In this document: in pieces, positions 12,801 to 21,400 of the stretch
Layout of the letters: each line of letters opens with the position of its first letter
Numbering within the stretch: position 1 is the stretch's first letter
NCBI GenBank assembly: GCA_017506865.1
Contig: JAFCMP010000099.1
Location: 124,001 to 188,000 of the forward strand
Source of the DNA: Tribonema minus
Lineage: Eukaryota > Sar > Xanthophyceae > Tribonematales > Tribonemataceae
Reading direction: 5' to 3'
DNA: 64,000 bases
The notes under the pieces: generated by a model
Database searches by the model: none
Told to the model about the DNA's origin: nothing
What the model saw: the letters and a program-made list of their open reading frames with translations, nothing else
Program-made: the position numbers and the translations under genes

Positions 12801-14811
12801 CGAGGCGAGCGGCGACGGAGCGCTGTTGCAGCGATTGGAGGCGTTGCTAGCGCAGCCCGGCGCGGATGGCAGCGGCGCCGGTGGCAGCGGCAACAGCGGC
12901 GACGGTGCCGCAGCGGCGAAGCCGCCGATGGTGCGTTGCAGCTCTTGTTGCTGGCCTGGTCGTATTGTTGACCAACAACAGCGTAGATTGGGGGTTGGCT
13001 TCCATGGCTCCGTGCTCCGCGTACCCTGTGCCATGCGGCGGGGCGTGGCGGAAGGGTCGAATGCATGCTCTGGTAGACTATGTAGCACAAGATTAGGGTT
13101 AGGGTTTAGGGCTACATGATAAAATTTCCACACATGCAAGTTCAGCACCGCTGGTGGACAGGCCATGTGTCCCATGCCGCCAAGGCAGGTGCAGTGTGCC
13201 AGTGTGCACCAGCATGAGCACCAAAAGTCGCTGCCATAGCTCATTGGCCCGCATTATTAAAAACCAGCGCACCTGGCTCTCGCTCGTGCTGCAGGGCGTA
13301 TTTGCGGGCTTCGCCGATGATGGCTCCGCGCGCTTTCCGTCGCGCGTGCGCAACCCGCCGGACGCATACGGCAGTGCTCAGCAGCAGCAGCAGCGGGGCC
13401 CCACAGGTGACACCCCATGTTGCAGTTAGGCATTTTGCAAACGCGAGGTTGCCTTGCCGTCCGCGAATCTTGCCTTGTCAGAGTGAGTCTGCCGTGCAGT
13501 GGTGCTCTCGGCAACCTGCATGGCGCGCTGCTGAAATGCCGCTGTGCCTGTGTGGCCCGCCGCAACCCGCATGCTCGTGCGTGGTAACCGCATGGCATAG
13601 CGCACTGTCTGCTGTTGGCAGCCAGTGCTGCTGCGCGCTGCGCCCTGCGTTGCTACCTCAGCCACAGCACCGTCTCTCCCAGGCCGCAATTGTGCATGTC
13701 ACATGCAACAATGACCTGTGCCAGGCAGAAGCCCACTGGTACACTATATGCCCCAACAGTAGGCATCTCGCGTAGCCTGGCCCTGCATCGCCTCTTTGCG
13801 CACCCACCCCTTCCCCTCACCCTTGTGGTGCTTCGCAGGCCCGACGTGCGTAACGTGCGGAGGCGCAATCGCCGCGGCAAACGCGGCCCGCGGCTCGCCC
13901 CGCGCCGCATCCGCCGCCGTCGCAGCAGCAGCAGCGGCAGAAGCGCCGCAGCCGCCGCCGCCGCGCCGCCACATCTGCCCCGCGTGCCTCTCGCGCAACG
14001 GCGCGGCGTTCGTCGGCCGCGCCGTCAGGCTGCAGCTGCCTCCGGACAGCCACGTCGCTGCGCTGCGCGCGCTGTTCCGCAGCGGCGAGGCGAGCGGCAA
14101 GGGGCCGGGCGGCGATTCTGGCACCGCGGCGGCGGAGACTGCGACCGTGCAAGCGTACGATGAGCGGTCGGGGCGGCACCGGCTGGTCATGGCTGGTGAT
14201 GCGTTGTGGGGATTTGTGGCGCTGGCGGCGGTGGCGGACGCGATTGTGGACTGGCCGGAGGCTGGTGGCGGCAGCGGCGGCGGCGGCGGCGACGGCGGCG
14301 ATGGCGGCGGCGCCAGGTGAGCACTTGCCATGCCATCTCCTGGCTGATGGGCATGTGAAATCATCCGTTGGCCCATGGTGTGCATAGGCTTGTGCAGGGG
14401 GCGTACAACTCTCCTGCGGCAGTGGCGGCGCATTGCTCACCTGCGCCCAGTTCTGTAGCATGTCGTCTTGCTGCCAGCAGCAGCCCCGCAGGGCCGCAAC
14501 ACGGGGTATGTAGCCGCAGTTGACAATGCCTTTCATGACGCACCAACACCTCAGAACACGGTAACTAATGGCAAAAGTGCGCGCGTTCCACGTGCTCGCA
14601 TCTGTCGCGCCACAGGAGCATGGCCAACGTTCACCGCAAGCACAAGGCGGAGGCAGACGGCGGGCCAGCGCCGGCGAAACGGCAGCGCGCGGCCGCGGCA
14701 CCCGCCGCTGCCGCCGCCCCCGCTGCGTCGAAGCCCGCTGGTCAGGCGAGCGCCGCTGCTGCTGCCGACGCCCCGAAGAAGCGCGCCAGCGGCAAGCGCA
14801 AGCGGCGATGA
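43..14811 (+). CDS. Large nuclear/chromatin-type protein: Ala-rich, AT-hooks, CxxC zinc finger, Tudor-like C-terminus (5' partial)
   Basis: Fourteen exons join with matching phases: 43-205, 1819-1920, 2524-5114, 6060-6174, 7096-7384, 7664-9340, 9842-10395, 10919-11092, 11750-11884, 12057-12122, 12649-12930, 13295-13406, 13839-14316 and 14616-14811 (TGA). They encode about 2,310 residues, and the gene begins left of the window. The first two exons form a charged helical stretch (ALQRIRTDLDN joined to ARLLADSSKRRERRK) that faintly resembles the segment after the PHD fingers of BRPF/JADE proteins; this is only a suggestion. Then come an Ala-rich exon, a Lys-rich exon (KADGKKAKKAKK), the AT-hook block, acidic/Gly-rich spacers, a C-x2-C pair and a Tudor-like strand set. 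The end is Lys/Arg-rich (KKRASGKRKRR) and looks like a nuclear localisation signal. DNA binding and chromatin association are inferred from the AT-hooks. The 12057-12122 exon is the least certain; alternative small exons at 11241-11281 and 11379-11447 (Cys-rich) cannot be excluded. Confidence 0.72.
2185..2206. repeat. Poly-G tract (22 nt)
   Basis: An uninterrupted run of 22 G lies in the intron before the Ala-rich exon. Similar G or C tracts occur in the window at 20674-20691, 21645-21664, 38673-38692, 47358-47373 and 63504-63519, mostly next to splice sites. Confidence 0.95.
2524..5114 (+). other. Exon encoding an ~860-residue alanine-rich low-complexity region
   Basis: This single exon of the first gene starts after CTGCAG and ends at TG|GTGCGT. 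Phase 2 completes a Trp codon with the next exon, giving DLDEW-IGREFDLAK. It opens with a charged helix (ERTRARIAAMRAIQSPEED) and then runs as Ala-rich sequence with Pro, Glu, Gly and Asp interspersed, including a run of about 17 Ala near 2665-2711. All four GCN codons are used, so the Ala run is not a simple trinucleotide expansion. No domain is recognisable. It is probably a disordered or helical linker in a nuclear protein. Confidence 0.75.
5690..7100 (+). repeat. Acceptor-side duplicate copies in two introns of the first gene
   Basis: The start of exon 6060-6174 (GGATCGGACGCGAGTTCG after TTCGCAG) has an upstream copy at about 5925-5960, and a more decayed one near 5700-5745. All three follow a shared sequence containing GAGCAATGTTGACAC or its remnant. 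In the next intron the start of exon 7096-7384 (GCGCAGCTCGAGCTGTACC) is copied at about 6751-6782. The last copy before the open exon is the functional one. Confidence 0.7.
6316..6440. repeat. Interstitial telomere-like repeats in both orientations
   Basis: Within an intron, TTAGGG/TTTAGG units at 6326-6339 face CCTAACCCTAA units at 6340-6362, forming an inverted pair with no spacer. A second forward block lies at 6400-6424. Other clear interstitial blocks are listed as separate entries. Confidence 0.8.
7664..10395 (+). other. AT-hook block (two exons) of the first gene
   Basis: Exon 7664-9340 and exon 9842-10395 join through a shared phase-1 codon. The first holds about eight AT-hook-like cores centred on GRP within basic residues: RGRPRK near 8047, KGRPRK near 8155, GRPTKK near 8359, GRLTKK near 8491, PGRPPKKK near 8569, PGRPSN near 8893, RGRPPK near 9016 and RGRPPK near 9316. 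Spacers are Ala/Gly/Ser-rich. AT-hooks bind the minor groove of AT-rich DNA, so a chromatin-associated role is likely. The second exon is an Ala/Gly-rich spacer with a basic patch (KRARKQSRTATRE). Confidence 0.8.
9559..9585 (+). repeat. Interstitial TTAGGG repeat
   Basis: About four TTAGGG-type units lie in the intron between the two AT-hook block exons. Further short blocks occur at 1559-1587, 1687-1710, 13092-13112, 27984-28002, 32843-32885, 34833-34855, 39710-39765, 42855-42892 and 57535-57550. Confidence 0.85.
13839..14811 (+). other. C-terminal zinc finger and Tudor-like segment of the first gene
   Basis: Exon 13839-14316 has two Cys pairs, TCVTCGG and ICPACLSRNG, about 45 residues apart, which suits one zinc site. 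They are followed by VGRAVRLQLPPD and, after a loop, VQAYDERSGRHRLVM and GFVAL. This order (strand, basic strand, Y-D-x-x-S/T-x-x-H, hydrophobic strand) is that of Tudor/chromo-barrel folds that bind methylated histone tails; the aromatic cage cannot be confirmed. Exon 14616-14811 adds a Lys/Arg-rich tail and the TGA stop. The two join with phase 2 (AG+G). Confidence 0.6.
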
Positions 14812-15455
14812 CGCTTCAACGTGGAGCGCGGCGGGCAGAGGGCCCCGCCGCCTGTGCGCTGCGTGTATGTCTGTGCATTTTCGTTTGTAGCGCGCGAGCC
14901 TTTTGCGCGGTTGGCGTCCGACAGTCCGCTGGCCGGCCGCGTATACCTCTCGTGCTGTGCGGGTGAGGTTGTCGGCCAATGTGAAGTGGGCAGGAGCGAC
15001 TGCCGGCGTTCTTGTGCAGCTCGATGTGTGCTGCACACGACTTCAATAACCATGGCACCAGCACGGGTGCTTACCCTTTTGGTTCCGCGATTTGCGCTTG
15101 CGCTGCATGGTGCCTTTTCATGCCTGTCTGGTACTGTGTGAAGCTGTGCCTTTGTCTGCCTGGACAGTGCGCTGTGTGGACGCCTGTGGTGCTGTCACAT
15201 AACAGCACCATAACCTGCTGGGTGTCAGGTTATGTGCCTGTTCGACCATAGCCTTTGTGAAAGCTGGTGACATCATCACCGCGCTGTCAGTGTGGTGTAA
15301 GCTGCTGCTGCAGCAGCAGCTTTTGCTCCTGGATATGAACTGATTTGCTAACTGCTTCGGAGACCCCATCGGGTCCACCGTTGCGACGAGACGAGTCAAC
15401 GAGTACTCAACTTCTTCCAAGCTTTTTTGCGTTCACAGCGAGCCCCGCAAAGGCA
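14812..15455. other. Intergenic region between the first and second genes, with clustered inverted repeats
   Basis: No coding exon is recognised. It holds two abutting hairpins: a 9-bp stem TGGTGCTGT at 15187-15210 and a 9-bp stem CATAACCTG at 15209-15234. A perfect 24-bp palindrome, AAGCTGCTGCTG plus its complement, lies at 15299-15322. A TGTAA at 15296-15300 is a candidate 3'-end signal. The last ~100 bases should contain the second gene's promoter/5' UTR; no TATA box is evident. Confidence 0.6.
15296..15300 (+). terminator. Candidate TGTAA polyadenylation signal for the first gene
   Basis: This is the first TGTAA after the stop codon at 14811, 485 nt downstream. TGTAA is the polyadenylation signal of chlorophycean algae. 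The assignment assumes that kind of host. Confidence 0.35.
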
Positions 15456-18400
15456 ATGCCGCCTGCAGTGAGAGAGATCGTAGACGCCGATGGGGTGACG
15501 CTCAACTTCTGCCTCAAACACGGCCGCGTTGTCTGCAAGGTGGGTTTGACTTGCAGGAGCTGAGCTGGGTCATAGGGTCATCGCCGATTTCTGGCACTGT
15601 GCAGCAGGCAGTATTCTGCACGCCGCGCACGACTGCCTTTCAGTCATGCGACGTTCATGCAGCGGCACTGTGCTCTTGCATGTTGCTGGATTGCACACAC
15701 ACCTTTAAAAGGTGTGCATGCTCATTTGGAGATTCATGCTGCGAACTGGACTCTCGACCTCCTCTCCTCCATGGGCCATGGCTTACGCGGTACCCATCGG
15801 AGGGCGCCGTTCATCCTTTTCAATTCTCCTTGCACCTGCTACCATCGAACGTGCCGCACCATGCGACTTCACTATGACATAGCTTTTTGTTCCTGAAGCT
15901 TTAGTGCGTATGCCGCCTCTCCACACCACACCCACAGGACTGCCGGCAGGACTTGAGAGCCAGGAACACGGATGCCAAGAATGCGGCGCGCATGCGGCGC
16001 TGCATGCAGCCCCCCGGCATCCTCCTGGGCCCAGGCCTTCTCACGTCAGGTGTGCCCGTGCGCATGGGCAGCGGCGGCGGCGGCGGCCTCGAAGGCGCCG
16101 TCGTGGGGATCATGACCTGCGATGACGAGAGCAGCGACGCCTGCGGGCAGCTTTGCTACATTGTGAGGTGGGTAGCACAAAGCGTCACCACGCAGACGAG
16201 GGCGGCAGGTAACCCTAATCATCATCCCAACCCTACTTTTGCTGTGTCCATGCTGGCAGCGGCATCCGCAGCGCGCGCCGCAGCTTTGTCGCAAGGGTGA
16301 CTGAGTGAGTTTGTGCGTCAGCGCTGTTACAGCCGCTTCATCCACACCAAACCGCACACGTACGTACAGGATAGCGCTGGATTCATGTGCCAGGCATCTC
16401 AAAAGCTGCACCGAGGCGCTGCCGTGCACTCCCGTCGCAGCATGGCTGCATCGCGGCGCGCAGCGAGCGAAGAAGGCACACTCGCAACGATCTGCGCCAC
16501 CGTCACCCTCCGCGCCTTTGCCTGCACCATCAAATCAGTGTTCGCAATCATTCATGTGTGTTCGGTACGGTGCTACGGTTTCACCTGCTGGAATCGGCCG
16601 CCCCCTGCATCCCCCGCTCTGCGCGCGCTTCAGATTCGCTACGGATGATATGCGCCTGTTCCCCATAGAAGACGTGCACAGAGACTGGCGCGTCGTCAAT
16701 CCCCATGGCGGGCTCATGACTGCCAAGGCCGCCATGAAGTGGCTCGCAAAAGTGGCTGCCGATGAGGCTGAGAAGACGCCCGACACCGTCAATGGCCACA
16801 GCAGCGGCGGCGGCGGCGGCGGTGGCGGCGCGGGTGTTGATGGCAGTAGAGGCAGTAGCATTCCAACGCAGCAGCCAGCGCGTGCAGAATTTGCGGCTGG
16901 CGGCGGCGGCAGCAGCGGCGGCGGCAGCAGCGGCAGCGGCGGCGGCGGCGGGGAAGCCCGAGCGCGGCCTGCGCCACCCGCTGATGCTGCTGCTACCAGC
17001 GCAGGTGCTGCCGCCGCCGCGGACGCCAGCGCCGCCGCCGATGCGCTGCCGCCGCTGCTGAGCGATACCGACATCGTTTCCTTTGCGGGCGGCAGCAGCG
17101 ACGGCGGCGACGAGAGCGACGCGCTGCCGCCGATGACGGCAGAGTCGGACGCTGAGAGCGGCTCGGAAGCGGGGAGCGGGGATGAGGAAATGCCGTCGCT
17201 TGTGTCGGGTTCTTCAGGAGAGGATGGCGGCGGCAGCGATGATGGTGGCGACAGCGACGGCTCCCATGCGCGGGGGGGCAGCGCGGGCGGCGGCAGCGCG
17301 CGCAGCGGGGAGTCGGGGGAGGAGGGGGCGAGCGATGACGATGAGGTGAGGATGATGGTTTAGTGTTGAAGTTGGAAAGGCGCAGGCGATGATGATATAG
17401 TTGTTGAAGTTGAGAGGAGCAGGCGTTGATGTTAATTTTGTGTTGAAGTTGAGAGGAGCAGGCGATTGGCTGGTGAGCGCTTTGCATTCTGCAGCAGGCA
17501 GTGGCGGTGATTGCCGCGCACGCTCTGATGATATGGCGGGAGGCTTTCAGGGCCATTTGCACCATAGTACTGGTTGCGATTTGAAAGACAGCTGATTCTG
17601 CAGGGCGCGGCAGAGGACATGTGCCGCGCAACGCGGCAACAACAGGTTCGAGGAATCGCCATCAGGTGATTGTGGACGCAGTGAAGCCGGTCACGTTGAT
17701 GTGAGTGGTGAAACTTTTGATGATATGGTAGGTGAAGTTTGCTGACGCGAGCCGCTTGCCAGCTGCCAGCAGCAGCAGTGCACCAGTGGTGGCCGCTTCT
17801 GAATATATATGACTGCTGATAGCAGCGCACATGCTGAAGCTGCGGGGGAATTGCAGAGAGGTAGACGGGCGCCATGCGCCTGACCTGCTGCTTGTCGTTG
17901 TGAGATGGACGAATCATGGAGTATCTTGCCCTTCCTCACAGTATGGGCAAGTCACTCCCTACTTCAACTATCTCATGTGCGGGTTGATGGGTGGTTGGTG
18001 GGCCGCAGCCACAGTTTTAGACTACCGCTACCTGCTGGCGCAGACTGCACTCTGCGAGGCACGCGTCGGACGCAGCGGCAGCTGCTTTCAACGCTCCATG
18101 TGCAACATTCAGGTTCCCTTATCTTAGATAGGGTTGCCAAAACGGTATTATTGAAAAAATACGGTCAACGGTATTTGTAGCGTAAACCATGCTGATCTTG
18201 ACCACAGCTTCGGGTGCCCTGAGGTTTATCTTCGGGCTTACTGTGCCAGACGCAAAAATGGTATCGAAGTTCTCGAAAACCTCAATAGGCAGGAGTTTAC
18301 GGTCAAATTACGGTACGATTTACGGACTATATTTGTAAAAAAGGTACGGTTTTGGCAACCCTACTTAAGTTATCTACACCTCACATCCAGCCTTCTCGTG

Positions 18401-21400
18401 ACATGTGCAGAACGTGCTGGGCAGCCTGCAAGCACACTGCACCACCCCGCTGTTGGTGCTTTCATCAACTGCACACAGCAATCATGCGCTTCTTGCAGCG
18501 TGTGCTCCTGTGCTCCTTGCGCAGCGCCGCTCTGAAAGAAGTGCCAGCGGTGCCAGCGCCTCCTGTGAAGTCGTACACCCTTCTCAAACCCTCTACGCAT
18601 GGCGCCGCCATCATCCCCTGCGCACTCTTCGCCCTAACACACGCCTTCCGTTCTGCGCGGCTGCCACCGCAGGATGCGCCGCCGTCTCTCGTCAGCGAAT
18701 CGGACACATACGACGACGACGGCGATGCCAGCGACGCCAGCTCCGCAAATGGCGCGCAGCAACTGACATGCTCACGCGGCGGTGCTGCTGCCGCCGCCGC
18801 TGCCCCAGCCACCCCCCCGCTGCGCACCCCTCAGCGCGCTGCGGCCTCGCTCACACGCGCCGCACGCGGCAGCGGCGGCGGCGGCGGCGCTGCTGGCGCT
18901 GCCGCCAGCGCAGTATCTGGCTTCAAGAAGGGGTTTCTGGCTGGCGGTGGTGGGCGGCGCACTTCTGCTGCGCCCGCTGACACTGCTGTCAGCGGCGGCA
19001 CGACGAACGGCGCGGCAGCAGCGGCGTCGCCGCCGCGACAGCTCGCGCCGGCGACGGCAGCGCCGTCAACGCAGAGCAAGAACCCACCTGCTGCGTCACC
19101 AGCAGCGGCGCGGCGGCAGCAGCCGCAGCAGCGTGCGCCTGCCGCACCAGTGGCGCCAGAACCGATGCCCGCCAAGCCTAGCAACGCCGGCGGCAGCAGC
19201 AGCGGCAGAGTTGGCAGGACGCAGCGGCCCAGCAACGGCGGCGGTCTCAGCATTACTGCTGCTGGTGGCATCGGCAGCAGGCGTGCAGGCGGCAAGTCAC
19301 GGCAGGAGGATGAAGAGCTGCCTCCGCTGCTCGTCTCGAGCTCGGAAAAGGATTCAGACTCGGACTCCGACGCGAAGGCGCGTGCGCGGAAGCTGCGGCG
19401 GCAGCAGCCGCAGCGCCAGCAGCAGGGCTTGGCGCCGGAGACGCCGCCGCGCGCCGCCGCGGCAGGCGCGGCGGACGCAGCGTCGGTGCCGTCTGCGCCC
19501 GAGCGCGTCCGCCGGCAGCAGCAGCAGCAGCAGCGCATCCGGACGGCGTCGCCCGCGCGCGCCGCCATCGGCGACGCGCAGCGCCTGCTGAACCTGACGC
19601 GCGACGCGCAGCGCCTCGCCGCGCAGGACGCTGCGCAGGATCTGCGCGATGCGCACCCGCGCAGCCGCAGCGTCGGCGCCACGCCGGCGGCGGCGCCGGC
19701 ATCAGCAGCGGTGGCGCCGCGGCGCAAGCCGTCAAAGTCGGCATCGCCGGTGCCGCCTGCGCCAGCGGCAGCGGCGGCGCCAGTGCGGCCGACACCAGCA
19801 CCCGCAGCAGCGCGGCGCTCCCCGTCAATGTCAACATCGCCGGTGCCGGCCGCGCCGGCAGCGGCGGCGGCAGCAGCAGCGGCGGAGATGCCGCCTTCGC
19901 CTGCGGCGGTGGCGCGCCGAAGGGAGCGGGGGGGGGGCGCGCGGGCACGGACCGGAGACAGCGACGGTGGCAGTGACAGCGATGAATCGCACTCCCCTAT
20001 CCGCAAGGCGCGCGCAGCACCAGCGTCGCCTGCTGCTGCGGAGCCGGCGGCAGCGGCGGCGCCGCGCCCCAGCGGCCGCGGCGACGGGCCCGATCTCAGC
20101 GAGTGGGGTGTTGCTGTTGCGGTTGGCGGCGGCGGTTCGCGCAAGCGGCGGCAGAAGCGCGGGGGGAAGGGGGCGCGGCGCGGAGGGGGGGGCAGGGGCG
20201 GCGGCGGCGGCGGCGGCGGCGGCAGGAATGCGGATCGCCACGCGGGCTGGTATGGGAGCGACGAGGAAGCGGGGCCGGACACTTCGGGGGCGACGATCCT
20301 GATGTGCGATCACGTCGTGGAGACGCGGATCTGCGTGGACGCGGCAAATGACTTCGCAGACAGGGACCACGAGCACTGCCCCGTGAGTCGGTCGGCCGCG
20401 CCAAAAAACTCCATAGCGCATGCAGACTTGAGAATCCTGAACCTGTTCTGTAAGCTGCGGTACATCTGCAAGATCAATTGCGGAGTTGAAACGAGTCCCG
20501 CTTGCTTATGCTCATCCCCCCCCCCCTCCCCCCCCCCTCGCTTGCGCGTCTTCCAGAGGCGGGCCCTTAGCTCCCCTTTGCCCAAAACCCCCCGCCTCTC
20601 CCCCCTGGTATCCCCTCACCCGGCAAGATGGACTGGTCTGACGGGGGGTCTTGCTCCCCTTCGCTCAACCCCACCCCCCCCCCCCCCCCCCTCATAATCT
20701 CCCCAGATCTGCAAGACGGACTGGGCGGAGCTCGTGGGGCGCCTCGCCGTCGTCCTGCAGTGCCGCCACGCCGCGTGCCTGGAGTGCCTGACGTGCCAGT
20801 GGCGCGCATCGCGCGAGGCGCTCGACTCGGGCGAGGAGGACGACGGCACGCGCATGCGCTTCCGCTGCGCGCAGTGCCGCGCGCCGCTGTCGCGCCAGCT
20901 GCCAGGCAACCTGGCGAAGGAGCTGCTGCGCACGGGGGGGCTCACGGGGGGGCTCACGATGCTGGCGAGCAGGTGAGAGAGGAGGAGGGGGGGGGGAAAG
21001 AGTGGTCTCTTTGTGCAGTAGTAGCATAAGAAGATGAGGTTGACGCGCGCGTGGCGCCACGTGTGCTTGAGCCGGTATTGCATCGGGAAAGCTGCTGCGC
21101 ACGGGGGGGCTCACGGGGGGGCTCACGATGCTGGCGAGCAGGTGAGAGGGGGGGGGGGGAAGGGGGGGGGGGGCGCCTTCGTTCATAGCCATGTGAGAAG
21201 ATGAATTGGTGGTAAGCACGCGTGCGCTTTTCCTGCGCGTGGCACCAGGGGTGCCTCAGCCGGCAATGCGTCGGGAGCGCTGCTGCACGGGGGGGGGGCT
21301 CACGGGGGGTGTTTGCGATGCTGGCGAGCACGTGAGGGGGGGGAGGGGGGGAGCAGCAGTCGACGCCTCGCGCGTACATGGTGGAAAAGAGAAGGAGGGC

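Noticed and set aside
12070..13119. 349-residue continuous open frame on plus
   Set aside because: Only 12649-12930 joins neighbouring exons in phase and has good splice sites; the rest is intron that happens to be open.
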